A stretch of DNA of 64,000 nt, taken from contig NZ_JAFAIX010000012.1 in assembly GCF_019236475.1 (NCBI RefSeq), positions 558,001-622,000 on the forward strand, written 5' to 3'. The notes below the pieces were generated by a model. That model was not told the origin of the DNA and ran no database searches. It worked only from the letters and a program-made list of their open reading frames with translations. The position numbers and the translations under genes were made by a program. The stretch's first letter is position 1; the number at the start of each line of letters is the position of its first letter. The DNA is from Chitinophaga sp. Lineage in GTDB: Bacteria > Bacteroidota > Bacteroidia > Chitinophagales > Chitinophagaceae. Positions 43,010 to 50,718 of this stretch are shown piece after piece.

Positions 43010-44080
43010 ATGAGTTATATTGATAATGCCCGACTGAAACAGATAGGATTTATCCTGCTGATCTTGTTCCTGGCCATACTTTTGTTTACTAACCTGTATA
43101 CTTACTTTCCCGGATTTTTGGGAGCTATTACCTTTTATATTCTTTGTCGTAGATGGATGATCCAGCTTGTAGAGCGGTATCATTGGAATAAGAGTTTGGC
43201 TGCATCGCTGTTATTGCTTTTTACCTTTCTCATCATTTTAGTGCCTGTGGGCGCATTGGTTAACATGCTGAGTTCCAGGGTAGTTTATGCTATTTCGAAC
43301 TCGGCTAATCTAATTCAGCAAGCTAAAATGCTGAACGACAGGCTCTCCGAAGAGTTGGGCTTTACCCTTATCACGGATGCACGACTTCAAAAATTGCAGG
43401 AGTCGATCACCACCTTCCTCCCCGGATTCCTGGGCGCTACTTTCAATACGCTGACCACCATCGCCATCATGTATTTTATCTTGTTTTTTATGCTGGTGAA
43501 ATTACGGGAGATGGAAGCCGCTCTGTATGAATATATTCCACTGAAAGACGAAAATGTGGACCTCCTGGGTAAGGAATTCAACAAACTGGTCATAGCCAAT
43601 GCCGTGGGAATCCCGCTGATCGCTATTATCCAGGGGATTGTGTCCCTGATCGGTTATTTAATTTTTGGTGTTTCTCAGCCGTTTTTCTGGTTTATTGTTA
43701 CCTGTTTTACAGCGATGTTGCCTGTGATAGGCGCCGCGGCGGTATATGTACCACTAGGCGTGTATATTTTATCTACTGGCAACACTTTCCAGGGATTGGC
43801 AGTGTTGATCTATGGCTTTGTTGTCGTTGGTACTTCCGACAACATCGCCCGATTCCTACTAGCTAAACAAATCGCGGATGTACATCCATTGATTACCATT
43901 TTCGGTGTGCTGATAGGCGTTTCCTTGTTTGGCTTTATAGGCCTGATTTTCGGTCCACTCCTCATTTCTATGTTTATCCTGTTATTGCAGATCTATTCCA
44001 ATGAATACCTGGTTAAAAAACGGGAGGCACCTATCGTTCCAAAGCGACTATCAATGAAATCCAAGAAAGATCAACAATAA
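43010..44080 (+). CDS. AI-2E family transporter
   Basis: 356 residues with about eight membrane helices and the family pattern: an N-terminal helix pair, a periplasmic amphipathic region (about 90-145, NLIQQAKMLNDRLSEELGFTL), YEYIPLKDE, LVIANAVGIPLIAIIQGIVSLIGYLIFGV, and a C-terminal DNIARFLLAKQIADVHPLITIFGVLIGVSLFGFIGLIFGPLL block. The family name comes from one member's AI-2 export; others are Na+/H+ antiporters, so the substrate here is open. Convergent with nadD, with a 3-bp gap. Confidence 0.92.
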   Translation: MSYIDNARLKQIGFILLILFLAILLFTNLYTYFPGFLGAITFYILCRRWMIQLVERYHWNKSLAASLLLLFTFLIILVPVGALVNMLSSRVVYAISNSANLIQQAKMLNDRLSEELGFTLITDARLQKLQESITTFLPGFLGATFNTLTTIAIMYFILFFMLVKLREMEAALYEYIPLKDENVDLLGKEFNKLVIANAVGIPLIAIIQGIVSLIGYLIFGVSQPFFWFIVTCFTAMLPVIGAAAVYVPLGVYILSTGNTFQGLAVLIYGFVVVGTSDNIARFLLAKQIADVHPLITIFGVLIGVSLFGFIGLIFGPLLISMFILLLQIYSNEYLVKKREAPIVPKRLSMKSKKDQQ

Positions 44081-44083
44081 ATA

Positions 44084-44653
44084 TTAGCGATAGTAATTAT
44101 TCTCTTGAATATAGGAAATCACATTGTCTGGCACCATAAAACGAACGGATTTACCTTCTTTAATCCATTTGCGTATATCCGTTGCTGATATATCCAACAT
44201 GGGGGCGTCCAGTACTTCTAGGCGTGCGCCGTAGGTTTCTTTTATTTCATGGCCCGGCCTGCGATAAACATAAATGGGATAATGCCGAACGATATGTTCA
44301 TAATTTTTCCAGCGAGGGAGATTTTGGAAGCTATCGCTTCCCATGATGATACAAAACTCCTGGGTAGGGAATTTTTCACCCAGGTAGGCCAGGGTATCCA
44401 CTGTAAAGGAAGGTCGAGGCAATGAAAATTCTATATTGCTGGCTCGCAACCTTTGTTCATCTTTAATTGCCAGTTCCACTAGGTGAAATCTGTCGTGCTC
44501 ATTTAACAGCGTGGAGGAAGGTTTAAGCGGATTTTGTGGAGACACCACCAGCCAAACCTTGTCCAAGTCAGTATTGTACGCAACGTAATTGGCAATTATC
44601 AAATGCCCCGTGTGTATAGGATTAAAAGACCCAAAATACAAGCCTATCTTCAT
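44084..44653 (-). CDS. nadD: Nicotinate-nucleotide adenylyltransferase
   Basis: 189 residues, normal NadD length. Nucleotidyltransferase motif GSFNPIHTGHL (about 9-19), LVVSPQNPLK, SLPRPSFTVDTL, IMGSDSFQNLPRWKNYE and the C-terminal SATDIRKWI. Converts nicotinate mononucleotide to deamido-NAD in NAD synthesis. Probably essential. Confidence 0.95.
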   Translation of the reverse strand: MKIGLYFGSFNPIHTGHLIIANYVAYNTDLDKVWLVVSPQNPLKPSSTLLNEHDRFHLVELAIKDEQRLRASNIEFSLPRPSFTVDTLAYLGEKFPTQEFCIIMGSDSFQNLPRWKNYEHIVRHYPIYVYRRPGHEIKETYGARLEVLDAPMLDISATDIRKWIKEGKSVRFMVPDNVISYIQENNYYR

Positions 44654-44723
44654 GATTCATCTATAAATTTGCCATCGGCATCTCAATAATGCGTGTAAAA
44701 ATAGGCATTTCCTGCAATCCTGC

Positions 44724-45215
44724 TTAGTCCAGCGGCTTAAAGTGTTCAAATATCTGTCCGCAAGACTTACAATAATGGATAGCCCGACAAAGCGTAGAAC
44801 CAAAGGGGGCCCGCAGATAAGTGTCTGTACTTCCGCAGTGAGGGCAGGGTACAGCTACAAATAATTCTTCACTCACGCCATTCAGGACCTTTCGAGGAGG
44901 GGCGATTCCAAAGGCGCTTAATTTTTCTTTTGCTTCCGGGGAGATGCGGTTGCTCTCCCATGCAATATGTTTATCCACAATAACAGTAACGGATATATGA
45001 AGATCCGCTTCCAGCTTTTCACGAATATTCCTTTGAATATAGGTAACAGCGGGGCAAGCGGCAAATGTGGGAATCATGTGTACCTCTGCCCCGTTGTCCG
45101 TCATCGTAACGGAAGTGATCATACCCAGTTCCAACACGTTTAATACGGGGATTTCCGGGTCCATCACTTGTTCGAGTGACTTATAAACATCTTCTATAGT
45201 AATCTTACTCACCAT
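44724..45215 (-). CDS. paaD: Phenylacetyl-CoA epoxidase subunit PaaD
   Basis: 163 residues. N-terminal DUF59/MIP18-like fold (YKSLEQVMDPEIPVLNVLELGMIT ... IPTFAACPAV) and C-terminal zinc ribbon with two Cys pairs (CPHCGS ... CKSCGQIF). Needed for maturation of the epoxidase, probably Fe-S/diiron assembly. Last gene of paaABCD; 32 bp after paaC. Confidence 0.95.
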   Translation of the reverse strand: MVSKITIEDVYKSLEQVMDPEIPVLNVLELGMITSVTMTDNGAEVHMIPTFAACPAVTYIQRNIREKLEADLHISVTVIVDKHIAWESNRISPEAKEKLSAFGIAPPRKVLNGVSEELFVAVPCPHCGSTDTYLRAPFGSTLCRAIHYCKSCGQIFEHFKPLD

Positions 45216-45247
45216 GTCGGTTTTCTTTGCTTCTTAACTGACAGCTA

Positions 45248-46012
45248 TTACCAGTTGGCATCTACGTCTAGGTTAAACACCTCTCCCATTTCTTTCAGCA
45301 ACGGCGCAAGATAGGCAGTATGTTTCCCCTGACGTCCGCCGTAGCCTGGTGTGAGCCCTGCCATATCAGGTAGATTCAAGGAGGATTTTACCAATACAGG
45401 ATAAATACTCTCCAACCAACGAGTATAGAGTTCCTTTTCACCTGGATAAACTTTCTCTGCGATTAGGATATCTTCATAGTCTTTGCTAGGCTCAAAGATG
45501 CCTGCTGCCAGGCCAATAATTTCATTCAGGGCTGTCTGCATCCTGTCGTAGCTTTCTTCTCCACCTTTGCCCAGTTGCATTACCCAAGCATTAGCATGAA
45601 GGGTATGGTATTTCAGTTCTCCTTTCACTTTTTTGCTGAGGTGTTGGAGTGGTTCAAAGCTGCTGTCTTGCAGACTTTCATACCTAATCGCCTCTGCATG
45701 GTCGAAGAGAAAATGCCGCATCAGGCTGAAATCATAGCCAGCATTAGGTAATTCTACCAAGTGGCTACATTTGAAATCCTTTTCAGCACGGCAGAAAGCG
45801 AACATATCGGCAGATTGTCCGATGAGTTGCTTTTCTTCCATGATATTATACAACGCCCATGCATGACCGATTTTATCCTGGGCCATACTGGAAAATGCAA
45901 TATCTTCTTCCATTACCGGACCTAATCCGGTCCATTCAGAATTACGATGACCTAAAATCAGTTCATCGTCCGCCATTTTCGTGAGGAGGTCTGTAAGTGC
46001 TTTATTTAACAT
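45248..46012 (-). CDS. paaC: Phenylacetyl-CoA epoxidase structural subunit PaaC
   Basis: 254 residues, a ferritin-like subunit (ADDELILGHRNSEWTGLGPVMEEDIAFSSMAQDKIGHAWALY). The metal-ligand ExxH pattern is degraded, as in other PaaC proteins, so it is structural and supports PaaA. Its ATG overlaps the end of paaB by 11 bp, a sign of translational coupling. Confidence 0.95.
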   Translation of the reverse strand: MLNKALTDLLTKMADDELILGHRNSEWTGLGPVMEEDIAFSSMAQDKIGHAWALYNIMEEKQLIGQSADMFAFCRAEKDFKCSHLVELPNAGYDFSLMRHFLFDHAEAIRYESLQDSSFEPLQHLSKKVKGELKYHTLHANAWVMQLGKGGEESYDRMQTALNEIIGLAAGIFEPSKDYEDILIAEKVYPGEKELYTRWLESIYPVLVKSSLNLPDMAGLTPGYGGRQGKHTAYLAPLLKEMGEVFNLDVDANW

Positions 46013-46382
46013 GGTTGGTAGTGCCTTTGGATTGTTTGAATTTGTTGATTTTCTCCATCACTTTAAAGCCGCTGGCATCGCGATATGTCTTTTCCATATT
46101 GGTGGCAAACATATCTTCATCTTCTGAATCAAAAGCCAGGATATCAGCGCTTCTTACCACCCATAGGTTAACGCATTTTTTCCGTCGGCCAAATTGTTCT
46201 TTCGCAAAGATCAGGGCCATCTGAGGGTCTGGTGCGTGTACACAGCCTACATGTTCGTGGTGAGCGCCTCTTTTCTCTTGGTGAAAAACTTCATACACAT
46301 TCCAGTTTTCTCCTGCTTCTACCTTTATTACTGCCGTAGGATCACCTAGTTTTAATCTGTTTACACGTGGATCTAATGACAT
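46002..46382 (-). CDS. paaB: Phenylacetyl-CoA epoxidase subunit PaaB
   Basis: 126 residues. Conserved YEVFHQEKRGAHHEHVGCVHAPDPQMAL and RRKKCVNLWVVRSADI segments. Longer than the usual ~95 residues because of N- and C-terminal extensions. PaaB bridges PaaAC heterodimers in the complex. Lies 30 bp after paaA and overlaps paaC. Confidence 0.95.
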   Translation of the reverse strand: MSLDPRVNRLKLGDPTAVIKVEAGENWNVYEVFHQEKRGAHHEHVGCVHAPDPQMALIFAKEQFGRRKKCVNLWVVRSADILAFDSEDEDMFATNMEKTYRDASGFKVMEKINKFKQSKGTTNHVK

Positions 46383-46412
46383 GATTGGTTCTTGGTGTTG
46401 ATGTATAAAAAA

Positions 46413-47411
46413 TTAAGCTACAGGCATTGCATGCTTTTCCGTTGGTTGCATAAGGGCTTTACGTACCCATCTGCCATGTTCTTCTGCCCATTTACGTACT
46501 TGCAGACGCTCTTGATTGCAAGGGCCGCCGCCATTGATAACGCGGAAAAACTCATCCCAGTCTGGATCGCTGTACTCCCAGCGTCCTGTTTCCTCATTTT
46601 TATGCAATGCCGGATCAGGTAATGTCATATCCAGTTCCCAAATTTTAGGAACATAGGTATCCAGGAATTGATTACGCATATCATCATTGCTGGCCATTTT
46701 CACTTTCCATTCCATCAGCTTTTCACTGTGCAGTGAGGCTTTATCCGGAGGGCCAAAGAAATGCATAATTGGTTTCCACCAACGATTGAGGGCATCTTGC
46801 AACATGGCTTTCTGATCAGGTGTTCCTGTGGCCAGTTCAATAAATGCATCCTGTCCTTGTTTTAAATGGAAACTCTCTTCGTAGCAGATACGTTCCAAGG
46901 CCCTGCAATAAGGACCATAGGACCCTTTGGAGTTGGCTACCTGGTTCACAATAGCAGCCGCGTCTATCAGGAAACCAATGACAGTAACATCCGCCCATGT
47001 TTTGGCTGGATAATTAAATACATTGGAATATTTAGATTTTCCGCTGAGTAAGTCATTGATCATTTCTTCCCGGGTTTTGCCCAGGGTTTCAGCGGCATTA
47101 TACAGCAACTGACCATGACCTATTTCATCCTGAACTTTAGCGATAAGTGCCAGCTTACGTTTGAAGCCTGGCGCCCGGGTGATCCATGTGCCTTCGGGTA
47201 ATGCGCCAATGATTTCAGAATGAGCGTGTTGTTCAATTAAACGGATGAGCTGTCTGCGATATTCGGTAGGCATCCAATCGCCAGGTTCTATCTTTTCTCC
47301 CCTTGCGATACGTTCTTCGAATGCAGCCAGTTTTTCCGGCTCATCATGGACCTTTTCTTCCCTCAACTGTTTGTTGTTGGGTTCATCAAAAATATATCCT
47401 CCGCCGTACAT
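46413..47411 (-). CDS. paaA: Phenylacetyl-CoA 1,2-epoxidase catalytic subunit PaaA
   Basis: 332 residues. Diiron ferritin-like oxygenase with ligand motifs DEIGHG (ExxH) and CYEESFHLKQG (ExxH), plus conserved RAPGFKRKLALIAKVQDE and FFGPPDKAS. It epoxidises the ring of phenylacetyl-CoA using O2 and electrons from PaaE. First gene of paaABCD; a pair of 14-bp operator-like sites lies upstream. paaE and the remaining paa genes are not in the window. Confidence 0.97.
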   Translation of the reverse strand: MYGGGYIFDEPNNKQLREEKVHDEPEKLAAFEERIARGEKIEPGDWMPTEYRRQLIRLIEQHAHSEIIGALPEGTWITRAPGFKRKLALIAKVQDEIGHGQLLYNAAETLGKTREEMINDLLSGKSKYSNVFNYPAKTWADVTVIGFLIDAAAIVNQVANSKGSYGPYCRALERICYEESFHLKQGQDAFIELATGTPDQKAMLQDALNRWWKPIMHFFGPPDKASLHSEKLMEWKVKMASNDDMRNQFLDTYVPKIWELDMTLPDPALHKNEETGRWEYSDPDWDEFFRVINGGGPCNQERLQVRKWAEEHGRWVRKALMQPTEKHAMPVA

Positions 47412-47420
47412 AGTGCGATT

Positions 47421-47470
47421 GTTTTGGTCGAATCGTAAATTACGGAAAAAAGCGCGGTTTCGGTCGAAAC
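47421..47470. promoter_or_regulatory. Two operator-like sites upstream of paaA
   Basis: GTTTTGGTCGAATC (47421-47434) and GTTTCGGTCGAAAC (47457-47470) are 12/14 identical; the second is a perfect 6-2-6 inverted repeat. They are 36 bp apart in the 99-bp region between paaA and the divergent DUF922 gene. The form suits a TetR-type repressor (PaaR-like) but no regulator gene is in the window. Confidence 0.5.
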
Positions 47471-47510
47471 GGATTGTTAAAAACCCTAATTTTATCTGGG
47501 TGTATTATCT

Positions 47511-48176
47511 ATGCTATCGCTCTCTGTAATACTATGCTGGGTGCTACTTTTTCCATCTAAAATGGGGGAACGACCACACACTGCTAACCGTACTTCTCGT
47601 ACAGTTGTGCAGTTGGATTTTCATTTCCAGGAGCAGCCTTATACCCAAAATTCAGATACACTGTATTATTCCTCCTATCGTCATTTGAAATGGGATGATT
47701 TTCAGGGTACTCCATCTCCCAATGGCCCCAGTGCAGCAGTGTCATATACTAGTTTTGCCTATGAGGGTAGCAGTAGATTATATAAAGATACCCTGCATAT
47801 TACGCTGCTGTTACAGGTGTTTTTTGTTAAAAGTGCCAGTTGGGTAAGACCCGGTTATCAAACGGAATATGGCCTTGCACATGAACAACTGCATTTTGAT
47901 ATTACCCGGTTGGTAGTGGAACGCTTTAAACAACGATTAAAACAAACCGCATTGAACCGGGACGATTATGATAGTGTTATACAATATCAATACCTCGAAG
48001 CGTTTAAAGAAATGAACAGGTTTCAATATGCCTTCGACCGTGATACACATAGCGGAATGAATGCCGCCGCACAGGCAAAATGGAGAGATAAAGTAACAAT
48101 GGGCCTCAAAAACAACGGTAACTTACCTGAAGAACTGGGGAATGATATTAACAGGATTCCTTTCAGACAAAATTAA
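47511..48176 (+). CDS. DUF922 family protein, predicted secreted zinc-protease-like
   Basis: 221 residues. N-terminal hydrophobic start (LSLSVILCWVLLFPS) serving as signal or anchor. The body has SSYRHLKWDDFQG, AVSYTSFAYEG and the HExxH motif HEQLHFDIT (about 125-133), the expected zinc site of DUF922. The family is a predicted metalloprotease of unknown substrate. Divergent from paaA and followed in the same direction by an S41 protease gene, 71 bp away. Confidence 0.82.
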   Translation: MLSLSVILCWVLLFPSKMGERPHTANRTSRTVVQLDFHFQEQPYTQNSDTLYYSSYRHLKWDDFQGTPSPNGPSAAVSYTSFAYEGSSRLYKDTLHITLLLQVFFVKSASWVRPGYQTEYGLAHEQLHFDITRLVVERFKQRLKQTALNRDDYDSVIQYQYLEAFKEMNRFQYAFDRDTHSGMNAAAQAKWRDKVTMGLKNNGNLPEELGNDINRIPFRQN

Positions 48177-48247
48177 ACGTTGAGGTTTTTTTATCGTTTA
48201 ACCTGTTACGTTAGCTGTAAACCAAATTTCATGCTTAAATTGTACAT

Positions 48248-49690
48248 ATGCAATCAAAATCTATGTGGCGGATGTTGACCGCCTTTACCCTAATGCCCCT
48301 CCTGTTTGCCGCCTGCAAAAAGGATATGGCCCGCAACAATGGTACTACTCCCGGTACTGGTGTAGTCTCCAGCAATGACAGTATATACGACGTCTTTAAA
48401 GATATTTACCTCTGGACAGACGCTGTTCCAGACTCCGCTACTTTCAAACCAGATAGCTACTCCACTCCATTTACGATGTTTGACTCCCTGAAAGGCTTCA
48501 AAAAGAACGCCAACGGAGCCAATCTTGATAAGTACAGTTTCCTGGATAATGGTACTGTAGCACAGGTACTTTCCGGACATGCGGGTGATTTGGGTTTCCA
48601 AGTGGGATTCCAAACTGCCACTGAACTGCGTGTAGTATACGTATATCCAGGTTCTCCGGCTGATCTTGCAGGGGTGAAACGCGGCTGGAAAGTGACTTCC
48701 ATCAATGGCACTTCCAGTTTCCAATATGGTAACCAAGCTACCTATACGCTGCTGGATAACGCCTTCGGTGCTGCATCTGCTAATTTTGTTTTCACCAAAA
48801 CAGATGGCACAAGCCAAACCAGCACCATCACTGCGGCACAATACAATTTGAATCCAATCCTTTATAATAACATCTTTACCCTCAACGGTACGAAGGTGGG
48901 TTATATCGTTTTCAACTCTTTCGTTGCCCTGAATGTAGTACAGTCCCAGTTCGATAATATCTTCCAGAGCTTTGCCGCTGCTGGTGTATCCAACGTGATC
49001 ATCGACCTCCGTTATAATGGCGGTGGTGAAGTGGCCACTACAGAATACCTGGCCAATAAATTGGCTCCAGCCTCTGTGACGAATAAACTGATGTACTCTA
49101 CTCTGTTCAATGCAAATGTTACTGCTGGTAAATTTGGTTGGCTCTTCTCTTCTATGAAAGCTCTCCCGGATTATCCACAGTACAACTGGACTGATATCTT
49201 CTATTCTGAAGCCACTACTTATGCTAAAACTAATTTTGGTACTACCGGTTCACAGAATATCACCAAGCTGTCTTTCATTGTTACTGGCAATACTGCTTCT
49301 GCTAGTGAATTACTGTACAATGTACTGCTGCCGTCCATGACTCCTCGTCTGGTGGGTCGTACTACTTATGGTAAACCAGTTGGATTTATCGCAGTACGTA
49401 TAGGCGTTAATGATATGTATTGCATCAACATGCAATCCCTCAACTCTGCCGGCAACGGAAGTTACTTTAATGGCCTCACGCCGGATGTAAACGTGCAGGA
49501 TGATTATACCAATGATTGGGGTAGTTTCTCTGATCCAATGTTGCGAGCAGCCCTCACGGATCAGGGTATCCCTGCCAGCGCACTGGGTCGTATCGCTTAT
49601 GCGGAAAGCCTGAGAACTGCTGAAATCCCAACCTTCTTTACCAAGGCCAACCAGTTTAAAGGCATGGTAACCCATTACAGCAAACGATAA
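48248..49690 (+). CDS. S41 family (C-terminal processing) peptidase lipoprotein
   Basis: 480 residues. Lipoprotein signal (MWRMLTAFTLMPLLFAAC). An N-terminal helical region (SIYDVFKDIYLWTDAVPDSA), a PDZ domain (about 115-200; LRVVYVYPGSPADLAGVKRGWKVTSING) and an S41 catalytic domain with VIIDLRYNGGGEVATTEYLA and the nucleophile in TGNTASASELLYN, KPVGFIAVR. A periplasmic/outer-membrane serine protease degrading unstructured peptides; natural substrate unknown. Confidence 0.92.
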   Translation: MQSKSMWRMLTAFTLMPLLFAACKKDMARNNGTTPGTGVVSSNDSIYDVFKDIYLWTDAVPDSATFKPDSYSTPFTMFDSLKGFKKNANGANLDKYSFLDNGTVAQVLSGHAGDLGFQVGFQTATELRVVYVYPGSPADLAGVKRGWKVTSINGTSSFQYGNQATYTLLDNAFGAASANFVFTKTDGTSQTSTITAAQYNLNPILYNNIFTLNGTKVGYIVFNSFVALNVVQSQFDNIFQSFAAAGVSNVIIDLRYNGGGEVATTEYLANKLAPASVTNKLMYSTLFNANVTAGKFGWLFSSMKALPDYPQYNWTDIFYSEATTYAKTNFGTTGSQNITKLSFIVTGNTASASELLYNVLLPSMTPRLVGRTTYGKPVGFIAVRIGVNDMYCINMQSLNSAGNGSYFNGLTPDVNVQDDYTNDWGSFSDPMLRAALTDQGIPASALGRIAYAESLRTAEIPTFFTKANQFKGMVTHYSKR

Positions 49691-49708
49691 AAATAACCTT
49701 ATAAAAAG

Positions 49709-49745
49709 AGCGGCGGCGCCTGGTGATGTACCAAGCGCCGCTGCT
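49709..49745. terminator. GC-rich terminator between the S41 and M28 genes
   Basis: Stem AGCGGCGGCGC (49709-49719) with GCGCCGCTGCT (49735-49745), one G-U pair, extended by TGG/CCA; followed by TATTTTTTATG. Convergent genes. Confidence 0.85.
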
Positions 49746-49765
49746 TATTTTTTATGAAAATTGGC

Positions 49766-50668
49766 TTATTTCTGCCAATTTTGATCTAATTCACGCACTA
49801 CATCGAGTATAGTCTTCACTGAACGGAAATAAAAACTGTGGTTAATCCGATCATACTCATCTGTTACTTTATGGTAATCCGGATGGTCTTCTACTCCAAA
49901 ATAGATAAAAGGAATTTTCGCTTCGTAGAAAGGTAATTGATCACTTTGAGGAATCCAGTTGTCGTGCCCAGCATCAGGTGCATCATGCCCAATGATCAGT
50001 TTTACGCTGCTGGCAGCAGCTACTTTTTCCACATAGGGTTTTAGCGCTGGCTCTACTCCCGGTCCACAGGCATATAGCTCATTCTTATCATTATGGGCAA
50101 TCATGTCCATATTAAGGTTCATGAAGATATTCTCTCTTGAAATAGGCGGATGCTCTACAAAATCTTTTGCACCCAATAGTCCCATTTCTTCCGCATCTGT
50201 AGCGAGGAAGATCAGGGTATGTTTGGGCGGATGTGCCTTGAAATACTTGGCAATAGCCAAGAGGCCACCAATTCCGGAGGCATTATCATCTGCACCGTTG
50301 TAGATGCTGTCGGTAGCGGGGGCTTCGTGTCTCCCTATACCTAAATGATCATAATGAGCGGAAATCACAATTGCCTGAGGAAGCTGCCCTGGAATATATC
50401 CATACAGGTTGGTTCCCATGATGTTACGTTCTCCTACCTTGAAGTAGAAAGGATATTCATAACTGTCATGAAAAGCGGAAATCCCGATTTCCTTGAATCT
50501 GTCAAGTATGTAGAACTGGGCTTTGCGACTTCCTGGAGTACCGGTTTTACGGCCAGCATAGGAGTCAGCAGAAAGGGTACGTATATCTTTCATTAAATGG
50601 GTGGAATCCACCTGAGCTATCGCCGGGGCGGTTAGCAACACCCTTGCACAGAGTAACAGCCATTTCAT
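49766..50668 (-). CDS. M28 family metallopeptidase (aminopeptidase-like), secreted
   Basis: 300 residues from ATG 50668, which begins a signal peptide (MKWLLLCARVLLTAPAIAQ); ATGs at 50680 and 50689 are alternatives. M28 dizinc motifs: ISAHYDHLG (His, Asp), NGADDNASG (bridging Asp), TDAEEMGLLG (Glu pair), NLNMDMIAHND (Asp) and DHPDYHKVTDEYDRI (His). Cleaves N-terminal residues or peptides in the periplasm. Confidence 0.92.
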   Translation of the reverse strand: MKWLLLCARVLLTAPAIAQVDSTHLMKDIRTLSADSYAGRKTGTPGSRKAQFYILDRFKEIGISAFHDSYEYPFYFKVGERNIMGTNLYGYIPGQLPQAIVISAHYDHLGIGRHEAPATDSIYNGADDNASGIGGLLAIAKYFKAHPPKHTLIFLATDAEEMGLLGAKDFVEHPPISRENIFMNLNMDMIAHNDKNELYACGPGVEPALKPYVEKVAAASSVKLIIGHDAPDAGHDNWIPQSDQLPFYEAKIPFIYFGVEDHPDYHKVTDEYDRINHSFYFRSVKTILDVVRELDQNWQK

Positions 50669-50718
50669 AGCACGAAACATTTCTTGCAATGTACATGATT
50701 ATTACGCTGTGCAGCTAT

